Positions 1 to 8,162 of a stretch of 64,000 nt of DNA are shown piece by piece. The notes under the pieces are model-generated. The model did no database searches, was not told the origin of the DNA, and saw nothing but the letters and a program-made list of their open reading frames with translations. The number at the start of each line of letters is the position of its first letter. Position 1 is the first letter of the stretch. The stretch lies in NCBI RefSeq assembly GCF_002218065.1, contig NZ_BDUB01000001.1:1065567-1129566 (forward strand). The letters run 5' to 3'. Source of the DNA: Nodularia sp. NIES-3585. Its GTDB lineage: Bacteria > Cyanobacteriota > Cyanobacteriia > Cyanobacteriales > Nostocaceae. The position numbers and the translations under genes were made by a program.

Positions 1-1
1 T

Positions 2-433
2 GCGACTTTAGCCTTAATCGGAGATGCCAAACAAATGGATGCGCGTTGGGTGCGTGGTTGTTACTTTAAAAGCTATGGTCCCTCGTTAATGTTGGGTGTA
101 GGTGTTCCACTACCGGTATTAAACGAAGAAGTAGTTAAATGCTGTAGTGTCCAAGACAAAGATTTAGTAGCGCCAATCGTGGATTTTTCGATTCCTCGGC
201 GCGTTCGTCCTACCTTTGGATTGGTGAGTTACGCCCAACTCAAGTCTGGGCGAATCACCATTGAGGGCAAAACTGTGAGGGTTGCTCCCCTAGCCAGTAT
301 GTTTTTTTCTCGGCAAATCGCAGCAGAATTAAAACAATGGATTTCAGCAGGTACTTTTACCCTCACAGAACCTGTGGCTCCAATTCCCATGGACAGGTCA
401 TTTTTACCCCAAGACCGTTGGACGGATTTTTAG
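2..433 (+). CDS. Homocysteine biosynthesis protein (HcyBio/DUF39 family), C-terminal part
   Basis: The frame is open from base 2, so the gene enters from the left edge and only about the last 143 residues are present. The upstream in-frame codons (ATLALIGDAKQM) join smoothly to the ATG at 35, so that ATG is internal. The run GDAKQMDARWVRG, the Gly-rich GVGVPLPVLNEE segment and the closing SRQIAAELKQW block resemble the DUF39/HcyBio family, which is linked to sulfide incorporation into homocysteine. The family assignment is from memory of the conserved blocks. The product is probably cytoplasmic. It ends at a TAG followed by a spacer of AAAATCT heptamers, convergent with the next gene. Confidence 0.75.
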   Translation, partial: ATLALIGDAKQMDARWVRGCYFKSYGPSLMLGVGVPLPVLNEEVVKCCSVQDKDLVAPIVDFSIPRRVRPTFGLVSYAQLKSGRITIEGKTVRVAPLASMFFSRQIAAELKQWISAGTFTLTEPVAPIPMDRSFLPQDRWTDF

Positions 434-504
434 GGACGGGGACTGGGGAAATTAATTTTGGATTTTCGATTTGCGATTTTAGATTGAAATCTCATCTAAT
501 ATCC

Positions 505-538
505 AAAATCTAAAATCTAAAATCTAAAATCTAAAATT
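505..538. repeat. AAAATCT heptamer tandem repeat
   Basis: Four perfect AAAATCT units at 505-532 plus a partial fifth form most of the spacer between two convergent genes. This is the short tandemly repeated repetitive (STRR) type common in Nostocales spacers. Confidence 0.9.
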
Positions 539-546
539 CCCACTCC

Positions 547-1569
547 CTACTCCTGAGTTGGTTTTGGCCGTTTAATGGGCTTAGGCGCTGGAGCTTTTGG
601 TATGGGTTTGGATACCGCCGATGGTTCGCCGGCTGTTTTCTTGATTGGCTTCGGGGTTTCGCCACTGCGTCTAGGGGGAAATGGTTTTCTCCCAGCGCCA
701 CCACCAGCACCACCAGCACGAAAGCCACCTTTGAACGGTGGTTTGCGTTTTTTGGGCAGATCAGCGATCGCTTCTGCTTTTTCTACTACTAATACGTCAG
801 CTTCCCGCTTGGCTTTAAAGTCCCAGAACTTGCTCACGGCTTTGGTGGTGAGTACACCCCGCAGTTTCAACTTAAAATATTTGGGTTTATCAGTTGATTT
901 GCGCGGCGCTTGCTTAATTTTGACCACTAAGCTCTTAGCATCAAAAGACTGGTAAACTACCTCGCCACGAACGGAAAAACTACCGTCAGAAAGTTCTGAG
1001 GAAGATACCAGTTCACTTGCAGATTTTTCTTTATCTTCGGTTACATCATCATCGGTTTTCTGCAACTCTTGTGATTCCGAATCTGGCTCATCCTCCTCTG
1101 TTGGCTGTGGAGCCAGATTTTCTGGCTCCCAAACCCCAACAATTTGAAGGTGTAAGGTGTCGTTTTCTTGTCGTGTGCGTGGATAAACTACCCACAAATG
1201 ATCTTTTTCTAAATCTAGGTGATTTTTGACTAAGCTCATAATCCGGCCAAGTAGGACGGCGTTGAGTTCTACTCCATCTTTGGTGAGCAGTGTACCTTGA
1301 GTAAATTGTTCAGTGCTAGCAAGGTAGCGACCTCGGACTAACCCGATGGCTCGGTACTGCATTGGTTCACTGGGAGGCGGAATCGGTCGAAGGCGATGAC
1401 CTAGTTTTCCATTTGAGGTAGTTTCCCTAGGCTGAACGGCGGAATTTTCCAGGTGAGAATCCTGGACTGCGACTGTATGAACATTAGCGGTAGCCTCTTT
1501 ATGGGTTTGAGGCTGATGATTGGTAGAAGAGTTGGAAGATTCAGGCAAAGGCATCAGGTCGGAATTCAT
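547..1569 (-). CDS. Cyanobacterial conserved protein with basic Gly/Pro-rich tail, unknown function
   Basis: About 340 residues. The frame can be extended to a GTG at 1593, but the ATG at 1567-1569 has a perfect AAGGAG Shine-Dalgarno five bases upstream (complement of 1575-1580), so I chose it. The first 60 residues are low complexity. A folded-looking block (about 70-145, with RGRYLASTEQFTQGTLLTKDG) is followed by an acidic stretch (about 150-190) and a second beta-rich block (about 195-270, GEVVYQSFDAKSLVVKIKQ). The tail is rich in Lys, Pro and Gly with KPIKR/KPIPK repeats, which suggests nucleic-acid or other polyanion contact. There is no signal peptide or membrane segment. I do not recognise the family beyond its cyanobacterial character. 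Confidence 0.75.
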   Translation of the reverse strand: MNSDLMPLPESSNSSTNHQPQTHKEATANVHTVAVQDSHLENSAVQPRETTSNGKLGHRLRPIPPPSEPMQYRAIGLVRGRYLASTEQFTQGTLLTKDGVELNAVLLGRIMSLVKNHLDLEKDHLWVVYPRTRQENDTLHLQIVGVWEPENLAPQPTEEDEPDSESQELQKTDDDVTEDKEKSASELVSSSELSDGSFSVRGEVVYQSFDAKSLVVKIKQAPRKSTDKPKYFKLKLRGVLTTKAVSKFWDFKAKREADVLVVEKAEAIADLPKKRKPPFKGGFRAGGAGGGAGRKPFPPRRSGETPKPIKKTAGEPSAVSKPIPKAPAPKPIKRPKPTQE

Positions 1570-1713
1570 AAAAACTCCTTGCGGCGGAGACACATCCCAT
1601 TATGGGATTTTACGAAGGCAATGAAAAAAAAGCGTTTGTGCGGTTGATGAAACTATATTGGCTTTCCATAAACCTACACCAGAGCGCCTAATACAATGGT
1701 AAAGAGGCTACAT

Positions 1714-1735
1714 TTACATTAGTACGCTAATGTAA
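1714..1735. promoter_or_regulatory. 22-bp perfect inverted repeat in divergent promoter region
   Basis: TTACATTAG and CTAATGTAA flank a TACG centre, a 9-bp perfect inverted repeat in the 375-bp spacer between two divergently transcribed genes (starts at 1569 and 1945). Its position and symmetry suit an operator for a dimeric regulator. No run of T follows, so it is less like a terminator. The regulator is unknown. I saw nothing else notable in this spacer. Confidence 0.4.
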
Positions 1736-1944
1736 CTGAAAGCCTTTACACTAGTTTCGGAAGCATATCATAAGTACAATTCTGACGGCTCCTCCTAAAG
1801 TCATCACTTACTTTGGCAATGTGAATAGTTAATTGTTATAAAATTCACAGGCAATTGGCGGTATTCCGCAAGGTTTTGGAAATTTTTCGCTTTCCGATTT
1901 ATGTAAATGATCATGTCGTTTGAATTCTGGAGTAAGACAAAACT

Positions 1945-2826
1945 GTGTCTCAACCTCGCAATCGTTGGATAGTTAGGATCATCTTAGCGCTGGCAGTTAC
2001 TGCATTTGTAGGCGTTTCGGTAATTCCTATTATTAGCGCAATTAATAATCCGTCACCCTCAAACCAAAATGCCGCTAGCACCAGCAGCACTGTACCTTCC
2101 TCTGATCAATTATCAAAGTTGCAAGACGAAGTACGAGGTTATGAATTGGTTTTGCAACGGGAACCAGAAAATCAAACTGCGCTGAATGGCTTATTACAGG
2201 CGAGGCTACAACTGCTGAGTTTAAAACAAGGTGATATTCAAGGAGTAATTGAGCCTCTAGAAAAACTAGCTCAACTCAATCCAGAACAGTCGGAATATGG
2301 AGTGTTGTTAGCTCAAGCCAAGCAGCAATTGGGCGATCAGGAAGGAGCAGCTCAAGCTTATCGCTCAATCTTAAACACTAAACCCGGTGATTTAAAGGCT
2401 TTGCAGGGGATGGTAGCTTTGTTCTTAAATCAGCAACGTCCTGAAGCGGCTGTTGATTTGCTGGAAAATGCCCTGTCTAAGGCAGAGGAGGGGAATAAAA
2501 TTCAGCCTGGAAGTGTGGATACGGTGGCTGTACAGGTGCTATTAGGTACTGTTCATGCTTCCCAGAAACGCTATCCTCAAGCTACCTCTGTCTATAATCA
2601 AGCAATTCAGAAAGATCCTCAAGATTTTCGTCCCGTGTTAGCAAAAGCAATGCTTTTTAGAGAACAGGGCAAAGTTGAAGAAGCTAAACCTTTATTTGAT
2701 AGCGCCTCGGCTTTAGCACCTGCTCAATACAAAGACGAAATTAACAGGGCTGCGGCTACTCCTACGCCAGCGCCAGCGCCTGCTGAATCGTCGGCAACTC
2801 CTTCTGAAGAGTCTTCTCAGGAGTAA
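1945..2826 (+). CDS. Membrane-anchored TPR-repeat protein
   Basis: 293 residues from a GTG start. An N-terminal hydrophobic segment (about 9-32, IVRIILALAVTAFVGVSVIP) looks like a signal anchor. It is followed by a Ser/Asn-rich linker and tetratricopeptide repeats from about 55 to 265, with visible TPR signatures such as AQAYRSILNTKPGDLKALQGM and SVYNQAIQKDPQDFRPVLAKA. The C-terminus is an Ala/Pro/Thr/Ser-rich tail. Such proteins are usually assembly or scaffold factors on the thylakoid or plasma membrane; partner and substrate cannot be read from the sequence. It ends 30 bases before the convergent Mn exporter gene. Confidence 0.8.
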   Translation: MSQPRNRWIVRIILALAVTAFVGVSVIPIISAINNPSPSNQNAASTSSTVPSSDQLSKLQDEVRGYELVLQREPENQTALNGLLQARLQLLSLKQGDIQGVIEPLEKLAQLNPEQSEYGVLLAQAKQQLGDQEGAAQAYRSILNTKPGDLKALQGMVALFLNQQRPEAAVDLLENALSKAEEGNKIQPGSVDTVAVQVLLGTVHASQKRYPQATSVYNQAIQKDPQDFRPVLAKAMLFREQGKVEEAKPLFDSASALAPAQYKDEINRAAATPTPAPAPAESSATPSEESSQE

Positions 2827-2856
2827 CCATATGGGGGAAAAAAGGCAGGGTGTGCC

Positions 2857-3471
2857 TCAAACTCCTTCTACAGCAGCAACGATACCAAAGATCAGAAATA
2901 GACATCCGCCGGCAAAGGTGAGTTGACGTTCGGAAATGCGTCCGGCAATCAGTTTACCTCCAATGACGGCGATCGCGGCACAAATGGCGTGTCCTAAAAC
3001 TGCACCCGTAGCTACTCCAAAGGCGTTATATCTTGCAGCTAGGGCAATGGTGGCAATTTGTGTGCGATCGCCCCACTCTGCTACAAATGTGAGTGTAAAG
3101 GCTTCTATTAAAATGGCTAATGGAGTTTTTATATTTGTTTGTAACTCTGCTTTTTCAACTGCCTCTTTAGCCTCATTTACTTCGGTATCAGAGTTCAAAC
3201 TAGACATTTTACTAGCTTCATACACCAGCTTGATCCCAAAGGCCACAAATAAAATTATTTCGGCGTACTTCAGATAAGTTTGTGGCAAAAACGATACTAC
3301 TTGCCCGAATAATACTGATAGAATTGTCATCGCAGCTAAGGCAGATGCTACACCGATGAATACTAGCTTTCGCGAGTGTTTAGTCGCTAAAATTACAGCG
3401 ATAAAAAATGTTTTATCCCCTAGCTCTGAAATTGTAATTAGTAATAAAGCTGCGGTAAATGCTGTTAACAC
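2857..3471 (-). CDS. mnx: GDT1/TMEM165 (UPF0016) family manganese exporter
   Basis: 204 residues, hydrophobic throughout. It carries the two hallmark motifs of the family, SELGDKT near residue 17 and AEWGDRT in the second half, so both halves of the internal repeat are in one chain. In cyanobacteria the single-chain member (Mnx of Synechocystis) exports Mn2+ from the cytoplasm to the thylakoid lumen or periplasm; homologues also move Ca2+. The start is the GTG at 3469-3471, with AGGAG nine bases upstream (complement of 3481-3485). Two things in the leader support Mn control: a yybP-ykoY-type aptamer and a hairpin that buries this ribosome-binding site. A hydrophilic loop lies between the repeats (about 85-115). 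Confidence 0.88.
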   Translation of the reverse strand: MLTAFTAALLLITISELGDKTFFIAVILATKHSRKLVFIGVASALAAMTILSVLFGQVVSFLPQTYLKYAEIILFVAFGIKLVYEASKMSSLNSDTEVNEAKEAVEKAELQTNIKTPLAILIEAFTLTFVAEWGDRTQIATIALAARYNAFGVATGAVLGHAICAAIAVIGGKLIAGRISERQLTFAGGCLFLIFGIVAAVEGV

Positions 3472-3527
3472 TCTCTCAAACTCCTGAAGGATTTTTTACC
3501 TGTGTGGAGCTTCAATGAGAGTGTTAA
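3465..3527 (-). promoter_or_regulatory. Long-range hairpin sequestering the start codon and ribosome-binding site of the Mn exporter
   Basis: TTAACACTCTC at 3465-3475 is the exact reverse complement of GAGAGTGTTAA at 3517-3527. In the minus-strand transcript these 11-bp arms close a loop holding the AGGAG Shine-Dalgarno, and the proximal arm includes the GTG start. The structure would block translation initiation and fits the output end of the upstream riboswitch. The pairing is seen in the sequence; its regulatory role is inferred. Confidence 0.65.
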
Positions 3528-3530
3528 GAC

Positions 3531-3574
3531 TTCACTGAGAGCTGCACACAATTTTCTTGTGTAAACTCAGTGAA
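3531..3574 (-). promoter_or_regulatory. Expression-platform hairpin of the Mn riboswitch
   Basis: On the minus strand TTCACTGAG (3566-3574) pairs perfectly with CTCAGTGAA (3531-3539), with an inner ACACAA/TTGTGT pairing. Its 5' arm shares the TTC that closes aptamer helix P1, so forming this hairpin and forming P1 are mutually exclusive. Confidence 0.6.
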
Positions 3575-3692
3575 GGTCTCGCTTCCAAATCTTTGTTATT
3601 TGTCGTCTGAACCAGGCTCATCGCCAGTATGTTGATTCAGATGTACTGGCTTGTAAATTATAATTTACGGCCAGCAGCTACTCCCCTTCGAT
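3571..3692 (-). promoter_or_regulatory. yybP-ykoY-type Mn2+ riboswitch aptamer
   Basis: Reading the minus strand, the leader holds the two conserved loop segments of the yybP-ykoY class: GGGGAGTAG (complement of 3678-3686) and GCGAGACC (complement of 3575-3582). They are closed by a P1 helix, CGAAGG (3685-3690) against CCTTC (3572-3576). Internal stems include CTGGCC/GGCCAG-like and GCCAGTA/TACTGGC pairs between 3620 and 3675. This class senses Mn2+ and commonly precedes GDT1/UPF0016 transporters, exactly the gene found here. The match was made by eye; a covariance-model search would settle it. Confidence 0.82.
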
Positions 3693-3861
3693 TTGATATT
3701 AAGTATACACCTGTCTTTAGTAGGAGTCAAGCAAAATACACTGTTGCTTAACATATATTGGGCGAAGTTTTAGAATACCTCGCCCACAATCAGCAAAAAG
3801 ACTTGTGGATTTTCTGCGAATTTAGATCATCTCACTTTTGTTTCTGACAACGAGTCGATTA

Positions 3862-4368
3862 TTATTCAGCGCTGGTAGTAATTGTTTCTGGCATAGCTGA
3901 AGAGTGATGTTCTGCTATTAGCCATCTATTGCCGATTCTGTTATAGACAAAGGTGTATCTTGCCCGAACTTGTTCAGTCTGACCATTATTTACGACTGTA
4001 AATGTGTATGTCCCGGAATCAATAGCGACACCGCAATAAAGGCGAATACTGCTGTAATTAATTTTACCTATGGGTTGGAGTTCCAAGAACTTCACAAAGT
4101 AGTCCTGAATTTCTTCATGATTTCGTCGCACTTGGTTGGAAACTGTGGGCAACAAAATCGCATTTCTGGCATAGTTCTCGGTCACTAAATTGGGATCACC
4201 CGTTTGTAAAGAACTATTCCAGCGGTCGAAAAGTCCGGCAATTTCTGGTCTAGTAGCCCTGGGACAGTTCGTTTGGGCTTGGACAGGAGTTATTGGCACA
4301 ATACTTGCACAAGCAAGTACTGCGCCAAAAACTGATGATAGGGCAGAACGAGCAATTGTTGTTTTCAT
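3862..4368 (-). CDS. Secreted NTF2-like protein (SgcJ/EcaC, DUF4440-like)
   Basis: 168 residues. Residues 1-31 form a clear signal peptide ending VQA-QT, so the product is exported. The rest is a single NTF2-like cone: an N-terminal helix with FDRWNSSLQTGDPNLVTENYA, a central DYFVKFLE helix and a C-terminal sheet with YTFVYNRIGNRWLIAEHHSS. This fits the SgcJ/EcaC-type members common in cyanobacteria. Members of this fold bind small ligands or act as simple lyases or isomerases; no catalytic set can be assigned here. It stands alone, upstream of nothing on its strand within 300 bases. Confidence 0.75.
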   Translation of the reverse strand: MKTTIARSALSSVFGAVLACASIVPITPVQAQTNCPRATRPEIAGLFDRWNSSLQTGDPNLVTENYARNAILLPTVSNQVRRNHEEIQDYFVKFLELQPIGKINYSSIRLYCGVAIDSGTYTFTVVNNGQTEQVRARYTFVYNRIGNRWLIAEHHSSAMPETITTSAE

Positions 4369-4864
4369 AATTTTTTGATGTTTACGCGAGAGTGAACTGT
4401 GAATATTCCAAGTGAATTTTTAGAAGCGACAGCTTGAGAGGCAGTCTTCTAGAGCGTCAGGCTTTCCCGTAAATTGAATTAGTATATTCAAAATCTTCCC
4501 ATATAAAGCGCAATTAGGGAATGATTAACTAAAATATAGCAATTATTAAAACTAATTATACTAGCCGTTTCTTATATATTGGTAAAAAAACAGCTTTTCT
4601 TTGTTTATCTCCTATGACTAGAGGCTAAGTCTTTGAGAATTATGATGTTTTGTAAAACACATACATTAGCTCATATACCCTAATTATCCCACAATTCCGG
4701 GTTATTCTTGTGCAATTTTAGTGTGGAATTTCCGTGATTCTAACTAGGATATTTCCCAATCAAAAAATTCATGTCCAAAGTTTAATTGTGGCATGGGTGT
4801 TAGTGTCTTTGTATATATTGCACACCCAAGTCCACAAAATGAATCATTTTATTTGGGAAAATTG
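4369..4864. other. AT-rich intergenic region, no gene seen
   Basis: About 500 bases between the NTF2-like gene start and the 3' end of sdhA. No convincing frame, RNA or repeat was seen. It should hold the promoter of the NTF2-like gene at its left end. Confidence 0.5.
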
Positions 4865-6592
4865 CTAATACTTCCGCTCTTTTGGCTCAAACATATTAAT
4901 TACCACTGGGCGATATTGAATATCAATCCCTGCTGGTGAATAATAAGCCATTGTATGTTGCAGAAAATTAGTATCGTCTCGCTGGGGATAATCTTCGCGG
5001 AAGTGTGCGCCGCGACTTTCTTGGCGATTCAGGGCTGAGGCTAAAATTGTTTGTCCTACCACCATCAAACTGCGTAATTCTAGGGCTTCGACAAGTTCTG
5101 TATTCCAGCAGGTTCCTTTATCGTCTAAATAAATTTGCGGGTATTGCTGTTGTAATTCTGTGATTTTTTGCCAACCTTCCCGCATGACTTCTTCAGTCCG
5201 GAAAACAGCACAGCATTCAGTCATGCAATCTTGGAAAGCTTGACGAATTTGGTTAATTCGATATTTCCCTGGCTGTTCTATTAAGGCTTGTATTTGTTGC
5301 TGGGCTTCTTCGATGTAGGCTGACTCATTCACAGCAGGTAACTTGCGATTCTGCACATATTGAGCGATCGCTGCCCCAGTCCGCTTACCATAAACTATAC
5401 ACTCTAGTAGCGAATTACTACCGAGGCGATTAGCACCATGTACAGAGACACAAGCTGTTTCACCAGCCGCAAAAAAGCCTTCAACTAAATTATCTCCACT
5501 GCTGCGAACTCGTCCATCGGTGTTCACTGGGATACCACCCATACAATAGTGATTTGTGGGGCGAATCGGCATCGGCTGAGTTACCGCGTCAACACCGACT
5601 AAACGGTGGGCTTCTTCCCAACAAAAGGGAACACGACTCATAATTTTTTCTTTGCCCATGTGTCGCAGGTCAAGATAGACAAAGGGACCGCCTGCACTAC
5701 CATCAGGATGAACACCACGACCAGCCCGAATTTCGTAAGCGATCGCTCGTGAGGTAATATCACGAGGGGCTAGTTCCATGCGACTGGGTGCGTAGTTTTT
5801 CATGAAGCGATCGCCATCACTATTAATTAAATACGCCCCTTCGCCCCTGACAGCTTCGGAAATCAGCACCCCTACCGGATACAAACCAGTGGGGTGAAAC
5901 TGCACAAATTCCATATCTTCTAAGGGCAAACCTGCGATCGCAGTCATAGCCAAACCGTCGCCCGTAGAAGCGTAATCATTAGAAGTAGTATTATAAACGC
6001 GACCATAGCCACCAGTAGCAAACATTACCGCCTTCGCCCGCAGCACCTCTATATGCCCATCTAACAAGTGAAACATCACCACACCCTTGGCCTCACCTGA
6101 TTCTAAAATCAAGCGCATGACATACCATTCCTCATAGATATGCACACCATAACGCCGCAGGTTGTTAACCAACTCATGTAGAATCGCGTGACCAGTTTTA
6201 TCCGCAGCGTAGCAAGTGCGATCGTGAGAATGTCCACCAAAAGCGCGTTGGGCAATGCGACCATCAGGTAAACGCGAGAATAAAACCCCCATGTGTTCCA
6301 GATCAATCACCACATCTGGGGCTTCCTGGGCGAGAATAGCCACTGCGTCTTGGTCTGCTAAATAGTCAGAACCCTTGACAGTATCAAAAGCGTGTGCTTC
6401 CCAACTATCTTCCGAATCAACATTTTTTAGCGAAGCCGCCATCCCACCTTGGGCTGCTACCGAGTGGGAACGGATGGGATGAGTTTTAGCCACCACAGCC
6501 ACATTTAAACTAGGATCAGTGCGCGCAATTTCCACCGCAGCGCGACATCCCGCCAATCCCCCTCCGACAATAAGCACATCATGTTCCAACAT
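4865..6592 (-). CDS. sdhA: Succinate dehydrogenase/fumarate reductase flavoprotein subunit
   Basis: About 575 residues, normal length. The N-terminal FAD dinucleotide motif VGGGLAGCRAA is followed by RSHSVAAQGG near residue 43, where the His covalently binds FAD. Next come the substrate-side blocks FHPTGL and RGEGAYLIN, the HDRTCYAADKTGH block, and NRLGSNSLLE with the second FAD-contact Gly/Ser run. The enzyme oxidises succinate and feeds plastoquinone in the cyanobacterial thylakoid respiratory chain. I chose the ATG at 6592; a GTG lies one codon upstream. There is no recognisable Shine-Dalgarno, because a tnpB stop codon lies only about 10 bases upstream. The gene therefore has no room for a private promoter outside the transposon-derived DNA. 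The Fe-S subunit is not nearby, which is usual in cyanobacteria. Confidence 0.95.
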   Translation of the reverse strand: MLEHDVLIVGGGLAGCRAAVEIARTDPSLNVAVVAKTHPIRSHSVAAQGGMAASLKNVDSEDSWEAHAFDTVKGSDYLADQDAVAILAQEAPDVVIDLEHMGVLFSRLPDGRIAQRAFGGHSHDRTCYAADKTGHAILHELVNNLRRYGVHIYEEWYVMRLILESGEAKGVVMFHLLDGHIEVLRAKAVMFATGGYGRVYNTTSNDYASTGDGLAMTAIAGLPLEDMEFVQFHPTGLYPVGVLISEAVRGEGAYLINSDGDRFMKNYAPSRMELAPRDITSRAIAYEIRAGRGVHPDGSAGGPFVYLDLRHMGKEKIMSRVPFCWEEAHRLVGVDAVTQPMPIRPTNHYCMGGIPVNTDGRVRSSGDNLVEGFFAAGETACVSVHGANRLGSNSLLECIVYGKRTGAAIAQYVQNRKLPAVNESAYIEEAQQQIQALIEQPGKYRINQIRQAFQDCMTECCAVFRTEEVMREGWQKITELQQQYPQIYLDDKGTCWNTELVEALELRSLMVVGQTILASALNRQESRGAHFREDYPQRDDTNFLQHTMAYYSPAGIDIQYRPVVINMFEPKERKY

Positions 6593-6602
6593 CACTAACC
6601 GT

Positions 6603-7781
6603 TCATAATTTACTAACGTTTGCTAACAAACTGAAATCTTCTTGCTTCATCCTGGCAGTGTCGGCACTCACCAGTCCACAAGCTGACACGGCGTGACTCG
6701 CCGCGTTTTTGAGATTAATCGCTGCGTTGAGATCCCTGTCACATTCAAATCCGCAATGCTCACATTTGAATACACGCTCTTTGAGGGACAGAGATTCTTT
6801 CTTAACTCCACAGTCAGAGCAAGTTTTGCTGCTGGGATACCATCTATCAACTACTACTAACTCACTGCCATAGAGCTTAGTTTTGTAGTCTAACTGACGA
6901 CGAAACTCATAAAATCCCATGTCAGCGATGGCTTGAGCTAGTTTCCTGTTCGCCATCATTCCAGACACATTTAGCTCCTCGATTACTACCGTGCCGTGGT
7001 TCTTGGCTAGATAAGTAGTGAGTTTATGTAATGTATCTTTGCGGATATTAGCAATGCGTTGGTGTAGTCGTGCAATTTTAGATTGCGCTTTTTTCCAGTT
7101 AGCGGAACCTTTAACCTGATGGCGGTTTATCCATTGAAGTCTAGATAGTTTTGTCTCTAAAGTGCGGTATGATTTCGCGCCTTCAAACACTTCTCCAGTC
7201 GATAACGTAGCCAGAGATTTCACACCCAAGTCAACGCCTACAACCTCAACTAGCTTAGGCGTGTCCGTTGGCTCTACCTCAATCCGAAACGAGATATACC
7301 AACGGTCAGCAGTGCGACTAATAGTTACAGATTTAGGTGTAATCTGGGGTAAGCTCTCGGATGTTTTCAGTACGCCTAACTTGGGAAGTTGGATTTTGTG
7401 AGTACCACGAATTTTAATTGTTCCGTCTAACTCAAATGAGTCAGATTTTCCTTTCTTCTTGAACTTGGGAGCGCCTGATACTTTTTTAAAGCATCTATCC
7501 CAGGCTGTTCTGAGCCTACGCAGTGCATATTGCGGCGCACACTTTGATACTTCAAAGTACCAAGGGTTCTCAGGCTTTACCAATGCTACCAACCACTTAT
7601 GCAAGTCAATCGCAGAGGGAAATTTAATTTTCTCCTCTGGATTGGCTTGATTGTGGTCGAGTATTTGCTTGGTTAAAGCTAGTCCCCAGTTCCAAGCGTG
7701 ACGAGCTACGCCACAGTGTTTCAATAGTTCAGTGCGGTGATTATTGTTTAATTTGAGTTCTGTCTTAAATCCTAGTATCAT
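6603..7781 (-). CDS. tnpB: TnpB RNA-guided nuclease of the IS200/IS605 superfamily (copy 1)
   Basis: 392 residues with the full TnpB layout. An N-terminal helix-turn-helix-like region is followed by a RuvC domain with Asp184 (GVDLG), Glu268 (IEELN) and the final Asp pair near 348-350 (CDRDLNAAIN). The zinc ribbon CSDC...CEHC precedes the last Asp. All catalytic residues are present, so the protein could be active. No tnpA lies nearby, so this is a solo tnpB, and transposition would depend on a TnpA acting in trans. Its stop lies about 10 bases from the sdhA start. A divergent ribbon-helix-helix gene begins 29 bases from its start. TnpB uses a guide RNA made from the 3' end of its own gene, which here would run into sdhA. 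Confidence 0.93.
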   Translation of the reverse strand: MILGFKTELKLNNNHRTELLKHCGVARHAWNWGLALTKQILDHNQANPEEKIKFPSAIDLHKWLVALVKPENPWYFEVSKCAPQYALRRLRTAWDRCFKKVSGAPKFKKKGKSDSFELDGTIKIRGTHKIQLPKLGVLKTSESLPQITPKSVTISRTADRWYISFRIEVEPTDTPKLVEVVGVDLGVKSLATLSTGEVFEGAKSYRTLETKLSRLQWINRHQVKGSANWKKAQSKIARLHQRIANIRKDTLHKLTTYLAKNHGTVVIEELNVSGMMANRKLAQAIADMGFYEFRRQLDYKTKLYGSELVVVDRWYPSSKTCSDCGVKKESLSLKERVFKCEHCGFECDRDLNAAINLKNAASHAVSACGLVSADTARMKQEDFSLLANVSKL

Positions 7782-7810
7782 CTACTTATTGTACAGCATA
7801 TTAGCAGACA

Positions 7811-7960
7811 ATGAAATCCGAAAGACGAATAACAATCAGGATTCCACAAGAAGAACTAGATTGCCTGGAGGCGTACTGTGAGCAGGTGGCAAGAACTAAA
7901 ACTGATGTAATGCGTGAGCTTATTCGCGGCTTGTCAAGGAAAGTAAGGAAAAGTGAGTAA
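7811..7960 (+). CDS. Small ribbon-helix-helix (CopG/Arc-like) DNA-binding protein
   Basis: A 49-residue frame, ATG to TAA. It begins with a beta-strand pattern RRITIRIP and continues with two helices, EELDCLEAYCEQVA and TKTDVMRELIRGLSRK: a minimal RHH fold, which binds DNA as a dimer. It is divergent from tnpB copy 1 with only 29 bases between the two start codons, so both promoters must overlap. The likely role is repression of itself and tnpB. It is too short for many gene callers. The functional link is inferred from position. Confidence 0.72.
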   Translation: MKSERRITIRIPQEELDCLEAYCEQVARTKTDVMRELIRGLSRKVRKSE

Positions 7961-8106
7961 TTGTTAGTTTATTGAGTGCTATTGATTAACCCCCGACTGC
8001 ATAAAGCTGCTGTTCTATTGTAGAGATCAGATTTATCAGAAGGTGAGTTATCTGCAACTCTCAAGAAAAATCCCTAGAGTTGCAGGCGAGTTTTAGCGTC
8101 ACACAA

Positions 8107-8142
8107 CATGATGCGTTATGGTATTCCACCTAACGCACCGTG
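8107..8142. repeat. Palindromic repeat of the GTAGGGTG-GTTA type (copy a)
   Basis: TGCGTTA (8112-8118) and TAACGCA (8131-8137) form the arms, with the trailing CCGTGATG. It belongs to a family with further copies at 10147, 12087, 25895, 28582 and 49113. It lies just past the 3' end of the small membrane protein gene. Confidence 0.65.
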
Positions 8143-8162
8143 ATGATTTTAATTGGACTTTC

